Assembly: GCA_019746975.1 (NCBI GenBank)
Contig: JAIERK010000129.1
Location: forward strand, 1-64,000
Reading direction: 5' to 3'
DNA length: 64,000 bases
Source of the DNA: Candidatus Obscuribacterales bacterium
GTDB lineage: Bacteria > Cyanobacteriota > Vampirovibrionia > Obscuribacterales > Obscuribacteraceae
Numbering within the stretch: position 1 is the stretch's first letter; each line of letters starts with the position of its first letter. The notes under the pieces are model-generated. The model made no database searches. It was given only the letters and a program-made list of their open reading frames with translations, and had not been told where the DNA came from. A program made the translations under genes and the position numbers. Shown in pieces: positions 34,491-42,545 of this stretch.

Positions 34491-36167
34491 ATGCCTCGAA
34501 AGCGATCAAAGCAGGCCTTACTACTTTTAACTGCGTGCAGCTTTCTCGCTTGCATCATTTGCATTGTTTCCACAGGGACTCGTCCTCCTTTCGCGGCTGC
34601 GGCTTCTGCGCCTGAAGGACAGATTGTTGAAACTATCGATGAAAATTCCAGTCTGGATAATCTAATCAGGATTTGGCTCCGCATTCCCGCCCTCGAGCAC
34701 TCGAACGTCGGATTCGAGATCATGGAGCTTCCCAGCGGCCGCGTTTTGTACTCTTTTAACGGAAATCGGCGATTCACACCGGCCTCGACCGTAAAGGCAA
34801 TCACGACCGCCTGCGCGTTTGATACTCTCGGCGGTGCCTATACTTATAAAACATCTGTGATTGCGGAAGGACAAATCAACGGTTCCACCCTCACTGGTAA
34901 TCTCGTGATTGTGCCATCGCAAGATCCGACATTTTCAAGAATCCATCTCTCTAACTTAATCAAAGAATCCGTCCAGGCTACAGCTAGAATTCCGGGAGCT
35001 AGCACCCTTTCTGATATCACAGGTCAAGTGAAACTGGCTCCTACTCAGTGGTCCGATCTGGGTTTTCACCAATCATGGTTAGTCGAAGATTGGGGAAGAC
35101 ACTGGATGCCGGTGTCTTCAAATCTGGTGCTCGACAGAAATCTTGCCAGCCCAGCAGAATTACCGGATTCATACAGGGTGATGGACGCAAGCAACACTCA
35201 TGGGTCGCTATTCAATAGCCTTCTCAATTCTCCGGATGGTCCAACTTGGCTGTACATGGACAGAGCCAACAGAGTCGCGCTGACATATAGACCAAAACAT
35301 CCGCAGGCACCACAGACGCCATCATACTCTATGGCTAATCCGGACGAGTACAACCTCGCCATGGCGGAAAATATGGTGAAGCATCATAGCATCAAAATTC
35401 AAGGACAAGATGTGCCGTTAAGCGGCGCCGATCAGGTTTATCAACTTGCACAGCACGAATCGAATCCCCTCTCCGCAATAATAAAAACATGTCTTGCCGA
35501 AAGCGATAATCTATTTGCTCAACAAATTCTCCGCACGATTGGACTTTCGTCACTGCCTCCTGCAAAACCAGCTGCGCCACCGGACAAGGCCGGCACGCAC
35601 AATCTCATGTCTCTTGAAGCACGAGGACTGAACAGCCTTTCCAGATGGCTGTCAAAAATTGGAGTAAATGGACAGGAAGTTATCCTCTTCGACGGATGCG
35701 GACTCTGCCGCAAGAATTCAGTCTCTCCCCACGCACTAAATATGGTGCTCAAGCATATGGCAGGCGAAACAGTATCAGGACCATTCATATCACTCATGCG
35801 TGCAGACGACGAATCAAATTACGGCAAGGGTCGTTACAGGTTCAAAACCGGCACCATGGATAGTGTCCGCTGCATCACGGGGGTGTTGACGACGGCAGGA
35901 GGTCAGCATCTTGCAGTCACAATAATGGTCGATGGGCATACGCCGTCCATCCGAAATCTTCGGATTGCGGAAAGCGCCTTGATCAACCAGCTCCGCGTCA
36001 TAAAGCATATAGGCCAATCGGTACCAAAGGTAATGCCCGGCGCACCGACAGATCCCAACGTTACCGTGAGCGCTCACGAGAAAGTCATTATCGACTATGC
36101 TGCCCAGAAGCGTGTACCAAAGCCAGCGCCCAGACATCGAGCGAAATCTCGCTCGCGCAGACACTAG
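34491..36167 (+). CDS. dacB: D-alanyl-D-alanine carboxypeptidase, PBP4/DacB (S13) family
   Basis: About 558 aa periplasmic peptidase with an N-terminal signal sequence (LLLLTACSFLACIICIV). Catalytic motifs of the S13 family: SxxK as ASTVKA (Ser near residue 99), SxN as ESDNLF, and KTG as RFKTGTM. Trims or cleaves peptidoglycan cross-links. A GTG four codons upstream (34479) is an alternative start. The end is a basic, Pro/Arg-rich tail (PAPRHRAKSRSRRH) not usual for DacB. Confidence 0.88.
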   Translation: MPRKRSKQALLLLTACSFLACIICIVSTGTRPPFAAAASAPEGQIVETIDENSSLDNLIRIWLRIPALEHSNVGFEIMELPSGRVLYSFNGNRRFTPASTVKAITTACAFDTLGGAYTYKTSVIAEGQINGSTLTGNLVIVPSQDPTFSRIHLSNLIKESVQATARIPGASTLSDITGQVKLAPTQWSDLGFHQSWLVEDWGRHWMPVSSNLVLDRNLASPAELPDSYRVMDASNTHGSLFNSLLNSPDGPTWLYMDRANRVALTYRPKHPQAPQTPSYSMANPDEYNLAMAENMVKHHSIKIQGQDVPLSGADQVYQLAQHESNPLSAIIKTCLAESDNLFAQQILRTIGLSSLPPAKPAAPPDKAGTHNLMSLEARGLNSLSRWLSKIGVNGQEVILFDGCGLCRKNSVSPHALNMVLKHMAGETVSGPFISLMRADDESNYGKGRYRFKTGTMDSVRCITGVLTTAGGQHLAVTIMVDGHTPSIRNLRIAESALINQLRVIKHIGQSVPKVMPGAPTDPNVTVSAHEKVIIDYAAQKRVPKPAPRHRAKSRSRRH

Positions 36168-36194
36168 ACCAGTCGACCATTAGCAGAAAGTGCG

Positions 36195-36716
36195 TTAAAG
36201 GCATCGATCCAGAGTGCTGACTATATCTTTAAGGTAATCGCAAAGGTAATCTCTACAAACCTCTGGTTTAATCGAGTGCACCGTGCACTTCATATCGGCC
36301 GATAAAAGCTGGCACGGGAAACCCCGCTGTTCATCAGGAACTACGCGCATACACGGATAGTTATTCTTTTCTTGCCAGGTGTCCTTATCGGGGAACATCT
36401 TCGAACCTTCCTCGTATTCGATGAACACATCCCGAAAGTCCACTTCGTACCCGAGCTTCTTCGAGAGGTCTTCCAAAAATCTTTCCGTATCGGTAATCGG
36501 TCCAATAATGTAATCTCGCTTGCCTATTGTGCAACAAATACCGGCCTGAGTTCTGACGCCATAACAAACCTTGCTGCACACGTAATAGCAGGTGGACTCA
36601 ATCACTTCTTCTTTAGTCGGCGGCTCTCCCGCACTTAAAGAGTCGTCCTTGTCTTCCGGAACGCGGATAAATCCTCGCTCGTCTTCCGGCACATCTTTCT
36701 TACCAAACAGTTTCAT
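36195..36716 (-). CDS. YkgJ-family cysteine-cluster protein
   Basis: 173 aa with about ten cysteines in the YkgJ/CxxCxxCC style (CYYVCSKVCYG, GICCTIG, PCMRVVPDEQRGFPCQLL, KCTVHSIKPEVCRDYLC). The closing block x-C-x-I/VH-x-x-KPxxCRxYxC is the family hallmark and is thought to hold zinc or an iron-sulfur cluster. No signal peptide. Function within the family is poorly defined. Confidence 0.75.
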   Translation of the reverse strand: MKLFGKKDVPEDERGFIRVPEDKDDSLSAGEPPTKEEVIESTCYYVCSKVCYGVRTQAGICCTIGKRDYIIGPITDTERFLEDLSKKLGYEVDFRDVFIEYEEGSKMFPDKDTWQEKNNYPCMRVVPDEQRGFPCQLLSADMKCTVHSIKPEVCRDYLCDYLKDIVSTLDRCL

Positions 36717-36757
36717 GATTGACCCGATTAGTTGACCCTACTCTATATTCGTACCCG

Positions 36758-37381
36758 TCACTGGAGGCGAATAACACTGATGTGGCGATAAGAGTCGAAG
36801 TATGTATGAATGCTTGCATGTTTCCAAATTCCATCATTCCAGTCATTCGTGAAGACAGTCGCGTTAGGACCAATAATGCCACAATGTGCCTTCGGACCCA
36901 CGCTTCCACGCGGCAAAGGGTCCATGAACGCAACAAGAACGTCGCCAGGGCGAGCCACTTTTGAGACCGTCGCATCATCGATCGGACCGTCGCCACCCGC
37001 CTTGATTACATGTTCGGACGCCTTAATCGGTCCATTGACAAGCTTGTGCCTGACTACTTTAGTTAATGGAGCTCGTGCATATTTGACACCTGCTAGAGCT
37101 AACACGTTACTAAGAGATGCGGCGCAACCGAGACTTCCGTCTGCTAATCCAAAGCCTTTCCACATCTGCTTTCCGACGGATTCTTCGGCCGCGTGAAGGA
37201 TGCTGGTCGACTTGTTGACTTTGCTTTGAACGGAGGCGCCTTTAGTGTCGCGACGATCTTCGCCATCACCGCTTTTCTCTGGAGCTCCATTAGCCGGCTG
37301 CAACCAGGACAGACTAGAAACACCTATAAAAACGCCGAACGCAGTCAGTACTAGTTTTCGATTTAAGATTCTCGATACCAT
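36758..37381 (-). CDS. Secreted Cys/His hydrolase-like protein (CHAP/NlpC-like)
   Basis: 207 aa with a signal peptide (LVLTAFGVFIGVSSLSW..ANGAPE). The mature part has GCAASLSNVLALAG, with a Cys at a helix start, and later KAHCGIIGPNATVF, with His at a strand start. This Cys-then-His order and the VARPGDVLVAF strand between them resemble papain-like NlpC/P60 or CHAP amidases that cut cell-wall peptides. The match is by pattern, not a full motif. AGGGG precedes the ATG. Confidence 0.6.
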   Translation of the reverse strand: MVSRILNRKLVLTAFGVFIGVSSLSWLQPANGAPEKSGDGEDRRDTKGASVQSKVNKSTSILHAAEESVGKQMWKGFGLADGSLGCAASLSNVLALAGVKYARAPLTKVVRHKLVNGPIKASEHVIKAGGDGPIDDATVSKVARPGDVLVAFMDPLPRGSVGPKAHCGIIGPNATVFTNDWNDGIWKHASIHTYFDSYRHISVIRLQ

Positions 37382-37571
37382 TCCAATAACCCCTGCGGCG
37401 TACGATTACACTTATACAATGGATCTCGCTTCGTTGCTTGAATAGTCACTTTCAGCCAAATCACATCTTGGCTACTTCCTCTTTTGCTCGAGGTTGGCAC
37501 TCTTTGTCCAGTCCTGCGGAGAAAGCCAGAGAGACGGCCTGTCGACCGGCTTACACTCTTCCGCTTATGTT

Positions 37572-37930
37572 GACGAACGCCCTTGATTTTCGCACAGCGT
37601 CTAATTCGACATCGAACCGAACCTTCACAGCTCGGATTGACGAACGGCCTCGGTTTTCAAACAGCGTCCAATTCGACATCGAACCATACCTAACAGCTCG
37701 GCTTGACGAACGACCTCGGTATTCGCACAGCGTCTAATTCGACATCGAACCGGACCCCACAGCTCGGCTTGACGAACGAACTTGGTTTTCACACAGCGTC
37801 TAATTCGACATCGAACCGAACCTTCACAGCTCGGATTGACGAACGTCCTCGGTTTTCAAACAGCGTCCAATTCGACATCGAACCGGACCCCACAGCTCGG
37901 CTTGACGAACGACCTCGGTATTCAAATCTC
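37572..37930. repeat. Tandem array of 66-67 bp repeats
   Basis: Five full units begin at 37572, 37639, 37705, 37771 and 37838, with a sixth partial unit from 37904. Each opens GACGAACG, continues CCTCGGTTTTC, then ACAGCGTCTAATTCGACATCGAACC and ends CACAGCTCGG. In reverse complement this is the same element as the dispersed repeats at 12.2-12.5, 27.8, 52.0 and 54.5 kb. The period alternates between 66 and 67 bp, so no frame stays open in register and it is not coding. It lies between the ends of a secreted protein's promoter region and the SRPBCC gene. Confidence 0.9.
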
Positions 37931-37932
37931 AA

Positions 37933-38616
37933 TTAATAGCTTATCTGGTGCTTGTGAAGCGCTGTGGCAGCGAGAATTGTTTTCTTCTCCATCGCAGCGC
38001 TATTCGCGACATCTTCCACACGTTTTCTCAGAGCCAGGAGAGTACGCGGGAGCTCGGCTTTCACCCCATACCTCACGATCCACTGTGGGACATAAAAACC
38101 GGGGTCCAGATACATGCTGTAAATCAGCTCCGTTTTCTTCCCATGGTGAGCGGGATTCATGATCCAGTGCCCGCGAAAATCCTTCAATGTGCCGCCAATT
38201 CTGTGGAAGTCAATTCGAGCACCATCTGCGGTGCGCAAATAGTCAGATTCTACTTCATAGGTAACATCTGGAATCGGAAACGTATCCATTGTGACCTTGA
38301 GAATAGACTTGTGGAGCTTGTCTACAAGAACATCTACAGTCTTCATTCGCGGAGAAATCTTCTGTTGAAACTCAAATGGATTGACCATAATCGGCCAGAC
38401 CTTGTCCGGCGGATGATCGATCAAAACACGCCCGGTGACAAACTTGGTCTTGCCGATGTTCTCGAGACCAACCACGACTTCACCGTTGTCGAGCCGTTTC
38501 TGAACCTCTGTTGAAGACTCCCCATCCTCTGCTAGGCCAGGTGGCACGGAGAACGTGAAAGACAGAAACAGAAAGAAAATGCCACAAAGGGGCACCCGCA
38601 AAGCTGACAGCGACAT
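37933..38616 (-). CDS. Secreted SRPBCC/START-like protein
   Basis: 227 aa with a signal peptide (LCGIFFLFLSFTFSVPPGLA). The mature domain has the polyketide-cyclase/SRPBCC pattern: a strand-rich start (GRVLIDHPPDKVWPIMVNP), KISPRMKTVDVL, then YEVESDY and GHWIMNPAHHGKKTELIYSM, closing with a long helix (LPRTLLALRKRVEDVA). Such folds bind lipids or hydrophobic ligands; here it would act in the periplasm. Its stop codon directly abuts the tandem repeat array. Confidence 0.7.
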   Translation of the reverse strand: MSLSALRVPLCGIFFLFLSFTFSVPPGLAEDGESSTEVQKRLDNGEVVVGLENIGKTKFVTGRVLIDHPPDKVWPIMVNPFEFQQKISPRMKTVDVLVDKLHKSILKVTMDTFPIPDVTYEVESDYLRTADGARIDFHRIGGTLKDFRGHWIMNPAHHGKKTELIYSMYLDPGFYVPQWIVRYGVKAELPRTLLALRKRVEDVANSAAMEKKTILAATALHKHQISY

Positions 38617-39111
38617 TTAAACCTACTCTCCAGAGCTGCCTGAGCTGGGATTAATGGCAGCATGATGTAATGCGGTAACCAAACAGATTACTTGTCAATC
38701 GTGAGAAAACCGGGGTATTCAAGATTCGAAATAGTTTATCAGAACTCGACAATCGATCAAAATTTCGACACATAAACTTTTCGGGCGCCACCAGTAGTAT
38801 CATTCAGCCCGTTGTCAACAAATTCGAGTTATCGAGATACCGCTAATGTCAACCAAAGCTGAAGACTATTCTGAACAAAAAATTCTTCTTGGCAACACCC
38901 AATTGATTTTCGTCCCCGCTTTCTCTCAACTCGTCAAAATTCGAAGATGCCACCACATATGATGTCATTACTGACTCGTCAATCTCGTAGAGGAGCTTTA
39001 TATACAAGAGACATTCGGATTGGGCACATTACCAGCCTATAAAGATTTGGTAGTATAATCTCTAAATATGTGTTATACAAAGCTAATGTAAGGGTCAGGG
39101 GAGAACTTATC
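38617..39111. other. Intergenic region with probable promoter
   Basis: About 495 bp between divergent genes. A consensus TATAAT at 39053-39058 lies about 54 bp before the GTG of the GGDEF-like gene and probably is its -10 box; the -35 is weak (TTACCA-like). A 38-codon frame at 38846 has no ribosome-binding site and no recognisable features, so I leave it out. Nothing else is evident. Confidence 0.4.
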
Positions 39112-39804
39112 GTGCGAGATCAGCAGGAACCTTTGATGGGGCGTGAGGGGCTTTTTCGACAAAAGCTGAATCAGCTCAGAAAGACCGGTCGTGTCGTCCA
39201 GCAGAACCAGAACGATAGCCAGAGTAGGCTGAAAGAGCTTGAGCAGGGCGGCTACTTGAGTAATGTGCAAAGCACTTTGTCGCAGACCGACCCTAAAGAG
39301 ATGGAGAGAATTACTCTCTTGGACACTGTTACCCAGTTCTACAATCACAACACTATCGTCCGCATCATCAGCGACGAACTCAAGCGTTCCAAGCGCTATA
39401 AGCATGACTGTACTCTCCTGATGTACCTCGTAGATGGGCTCTACGGTGTTCAGCAGAGTCACGGGACGGAAGTGAGCGACTCCATCCTCCGTGGCGTCTC
39501 AGACTTCGTGATGCGTACCATCCGTGACGTAGACATTCCGGCCCGGTTCAGTGCCGAACAAATGATTGTCGTGTGTCCCGAGACCGACGCACAGGGAACA
39601 TCCATCCTGGCAGAGCGCATGCGCAGCAAGATCTGCCTCGAACGAGTTTCCGACCTCACGCAAAATTGGCACGTGACCATGAGTCTGGGTATCGCTTCCT
39701 TCCCCGGTCAAGCGGTCAACTATGATGACCTTATGGCAAAGCTCGAAGGAGCGCTGAATAGCTCCATCGACAAGGGCGGTAACTGCGTAGTAATCGCCGA
39801 CTAG
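39112..39804 (+). CDS. Degenerate GGDEF-domain protein
   Basis: 230 aa. The start is GTG 39112, six to seven bases after GGGGAG; the longer frame upstream is unlikely. Residues about 15-65 are a Gln/Arg-rich helical lead. Residues about 70-230 follow the GGDEF fold: LLDTVTQFYNHNTIVRII (the usual DxLTGLxNR helix), the long helix with SKRYKHDCTLLMYLVDG, and VTMSLGIASFP near the end. The active loop that should read GGDEF is FSAEQ, so it should not make c-di-GMP; a binding or scaffold role is likelier. Confidence 0.72.
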   Translation: MRDQQEPLMGREGLFRQKLNQLRKTGRVVQQNQNDSQSRLKELEQGGYLSNVQSTLSQTDPKEMERITLLDTVTQFYNHNTIVRIISDELKRSKRYKHDCTLLMYLVDGLYGVQQSHGTEVSDSILRGVSDFVMRTIRDVDIPARFSAEQMIVVCPETDAQGTSILAERMRSKICLERVSDLTQNWHVTMSLGIASFPGQAVNYDDLMAKLEGALNSSIDKGGNCVVIAD

Positions 39805-39922
39805 CCCATAACACTTGCACGGCGCTTTCAGAACTTACCATGGTGCATAAATATGCGCCCGGATTTTACTTGCGGGGAGCCTTCCACGCATAGGTCAGAG
39901 CTCTCCGGCTCGCGGAAACGCT

Positions 39923-40714
39923 CTATTTATCCACTCTGACATGGAGAAAGAGAGGGACATTCAACATGCAACGCAACGGTGGATAGGCTTCCAGCGCATC
40001 CGGCGTCGGACATGGCTCTAGCAGTCGCTTGATAGCAAAACCTTTGTCTATCAACAAGTTGATCCAGCTGCTCAACGTCTTGTGAAAGTGAGCCACTCTA
40101 AACGGCTTGAACTGATTGCGTATCGCCTCCGGCGCCGCAGAGAATGTCCATTCGTCATCGATTCGTCCTTCCTCAAAATAACGGCTGGCCACAACACCAA
40201 TTCTGTTACCCTGGTCATCCTCAATCCAACGCATTCCTGGAGTTTGAAAACAGGGATGCACAATGGAGAATTGGAAAAACCCACCCGGCTTTAGTACGCG
40301 ATAGATCTCTTCGAGTACTCATTCTAAATCTTTCATGTCCATGAGTGCCATCGTCGAAATGACGAAATCGAACTGTTCATCAGGAAAAGCCATCTGCGAT
40401 CCGCAACTCATTTCATACTGTATTCCGAGCGGACTAGCGTCTTCATGCTGCCGAGCGTAGCGGATAAAGGTCTTCGAAATATCGACCGCGAACATTTTCG
40501 CGCCGAGTCGAGCAACTCGCCTCGTGTTGTCACCCTCCCCGCAGCCCACGTCGAGCCCCACAAGACCGCGTACAGACGGGAACTGAGCTATAAAGGTCGG
40601 TGAATTGACACCGTCGCGATAAATGTCGTATCCCATTCTCGCAAGTTCGCTCCAGGCCTCTGCATTTTCTTCCCACAAAACACCAGCGTCTTTTTTCTCT
40701 TTGCTAGATGCCAT
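39923..40714 (-). pseudogene. SAM-dependent methyltransferase interrupted by an in-frame TGA
   Basis: Class I methyltransferase of 263 codons if read through. The SAM loop GLDVGCGEGDNTRRVARLG, MFAVDISKTFI and FDFVISTMALMDM are before the interruption. A TGA at 40319-40321 follows DMKDLE. The same frame then continues perfectly with VLEEIYRVLKPGGFFQFSIVHPCF, the expected next block, down to a stop at 39923. A single C-to-T change (CGA to TGA) would explain it. Read as a fresh pseudogene or a base-calling error; stop-codon recoding is the less likely option. The ATG overlaps the stop of the TPR gene upstream (TAATG). Confidence 0.75.
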
Positions 40715-41439
40715 TATTCACCTTCGCTTTCGTGCGCATGAATGAGCTTGATACGAGCGTCAAGGTGACGCGCCTCTGTGTCTCTACTGTTGCGTCGCAA
40801 GAACTCGGCATAGTCTTTAAGGCTTGCCTCGAGTTCTCTACTGTAGTGCCCGTAGCGGTGCTCTCTGATGGCAATCGCATGCTTGAGCAATACCTCAGCC
40901 TTATCCGGCTTACCATGCTCGTTGTAGAGCCAAGCGATGTCCGCCATATAATCCGAGAAAAGCGCACTGTCCCTGCCACCCGATACTCCTTCGAGGTATC
41001 GCATGGCGAATTCGTACAAACGTTCAGACTCGGCCGCATTACCCTTCTTGTGGTTTAAAAACGCCAGTCCGCAAAATGAATTTATCACTCCCGGCTCATA
41101 TTGAGCTTTGGACTCTGCCTTCTGAATCGCTTGCCTAAACAGTGTTTCGGCCTGCGAAAGATTGTCCTCGAGCAAGGCACGTCGAGCACTTTGATCGAGC
41201 AGGCACCATTCGGATCGAGGGGTGCTCGGGCTCACTCCGCCAAAGCGTCCTTGCGTGCCATCACCACGAGGAAGAAAGGTTATAAAGCTGACCTCCTCCT
41301 GCGAATCGCTCGATCCGTAGGCTTCTTCAGATTGAGCGAATGTGAACTGACCAGCGGAAACAATTACCGAGACGACGATGCACAACGGCAGTACAAAGCG
41401 GAATGCCTCGCGACGAAAAATTTGGCAATCGAAGCCCAC
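40714..41439 (-). CDS. Secreted TPR protein
   Basis: About 241 aa from the GTG at 41439, preceded by GAGGG; TTG 41454 is the alternative. N-terminal signal sequence (FRFVLPLCIVVSVIVSAGQF..AQSEE). From about residue 85 there are three kinesin-light-chain-like TPRs (LLEDNLSQAETLFRQAIQ, GNAAESERLYEFAM, GKPDKAEVLLKHAIAIREHRYG). Likely periplasmic scaffold. Its stop overlaps the start of the methyltransferase gene, so the two were once one operon. Confidence 0.72.
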   Translation of the reverse strand: MGFDCQIFRREAFRFVLPLCIVVSVIVSAGQFTFAQSEEAYGSSDSQEEVSFITFLPRGDGTQGRFGGVSPSTPRSEWCLLDQSARRALLEDNLSQAETLFRQAIQKAESKAQYEPGVINSFCGLAFLNHKKGNAAESERLYEFAMRYLEGVSGGRDSALFSDYMADIAWLYNEHGKPDKAEVLLKHAIAIREHRYGHYSRELEASLKDYAEFLRRNSRDTEARHLDARIKLIHAHESEGE

Positions 41440-41677
41440 GTCCTTTGCCCTCAAGCTAATCTATCCTAGTCTATCCTATATCGGACCCGCCTACCGAGAC
41501 CGGATGCATGTTTTGATTTGTAGATTGGTCGTGTCCGTGGTCATCCAAATAGAAAACCTCGAACGCAAACGCTGCTCTCAGCGAAGTTGATGGTCGTGAA
41601 CCAGCGCGCACCTGATTTGGTACCATTTTTCATGACAAAGGTTGCTGAGCGCGTTTAGCTTTGAGTCGAAAGAACAT

Positions 41678-41705
41678 GAGCAAGGAGACTGATGCCTTCT
41701 TGCTC
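41678..41705 (-). terminator. Probable terminator of the coiled-coil gene
   Basis: Stem GAGCAAG / CTTGCTC with a few further inner pairs, about 30 bp past the stop of the gene at 41732-42403. On the minus strand it is followed by ATGTTCTTTC, a moderate T-run. Confidence 0.45.
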
Positions 41706-41731
41706 ACCGATGATTTAGTTTGAAAAACGTT

Positions 41732-42403
41732 CTAGTCGCTCGCCTCTGCAAGAGTCGGCTCTGTACGCTCCATCTCCGCCTTTTTCGATGTCAGCCAGAT
41801 GCTCAATCGGCCGAGCCAATTAGACTTGATTGTTTCGAGTTCGGCCCGAGCTGTCGCCAATTCACTCGATAAAAACTCGAGCTTCAATTTTAGATCGTCC
41901 AGTTCAAACTCGTATTTGGTGGCGTCAATGCTTCTCTTGAGGAGCTCCGGCAGGAACTTGAGTTGGTCTTCGCGATTGGCCAACTCACTTTCCAACCACT
42001 TCATTCTTCTGAGCGACTCTTTGAGCTCGCCATTTCGATAATCCAATTGAGATTCCAGCAAGCGCACTTTGAGATCGAGACCTCCACCCAATTCGTTGTC
42101 GGGTCCAAATATACTAGGCCGCTGCTCGACAGAAGGAGCACTGCCCGGGCTGCGAGAAAACATGCGAGGTCTGACGTCAGAGAACAAATCTCTAACATTG
42201 TCTCTAGTGCCACCATTGTCAATGTCGTTGATAATGTCTTGCTCAATTTGAGCGAGCTCAATCCGTCCAACATCTTCGAGAGCGACCTCACCCTCGACAG
42301 GAAAGAGCTCATCGATAAGGCCGCAGAGGAAGTCATCAAGCCCATCCAGAGTCAGTGAATCCGGCACATGGGTGTACTGAGATGAAATCTGGACATTACT
42401 CAT
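41732..42403 (-). CDS. Coiled-coil hypothetical protein
   Basis: 223 aa, unrecognised, no signal peptide. The first 70 residues are acidic (LDDFLCGLIDELFPVEGEV). A Ser/Pro linker follows, then a coiled coil from about 105 to 190 (LLESQLDYRNGELKESLRRM, LDDLKLKLEFLSSELATARA). It ends with WLGRLSIWLTSKK, an aromatic-basic segment that may touch membrane, similar in style to the end of the coiled-coil protein at 1462-1965. Confidence 0.6.
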   Translation of the reverse strand: MSNVQISSQYTHVPDSLTLDGLDDFLCGLIDELFPVEGEVALEDVGRIELAQIEQDIINDIDNGGTRDNVRDLFSDVRPRMFSRSPGSAPSVEQRPSIFGPDNELGGGLDLKVRLLESQLDYRNGELKESLRRMKWLESELANREDQLKFLPELLKRSIDATKYEFELDDLKLKLEFLSSELATARAELETIKSNWLGRLSIWLTSKKAEMERTEPTLAEASD

Positions 42404-42545
42404 TTAAATTTGCTCGCTTTCTAGTTAGCACCGCTAATGGTAGCTAAAAAAAATCAAACTGTATAGTCATCTAATCTTCGACCGAACCCTATTGAAGATC
42501 AGAGTTGGCATCATCTGTGACACTAGTACCGGATTTAATGGCGTG

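Noticed and set aside
37438-37936. Open frames of 77-126 codons across the tandem repeats (Thr/Ser/Asn/Arg-rich)
   Set aside because: The repeat period alternates 66 and 67 bp, so the frame shifts between units. All three frames stay open simply because the repeat lacks stops; no ribosome-binding sites.
38846-38962. 38-codon plus-strand frame before the GGDEF-like gene
   Set aside because: No ribosome-binding site, no protein character, lies in a probable promoter region.
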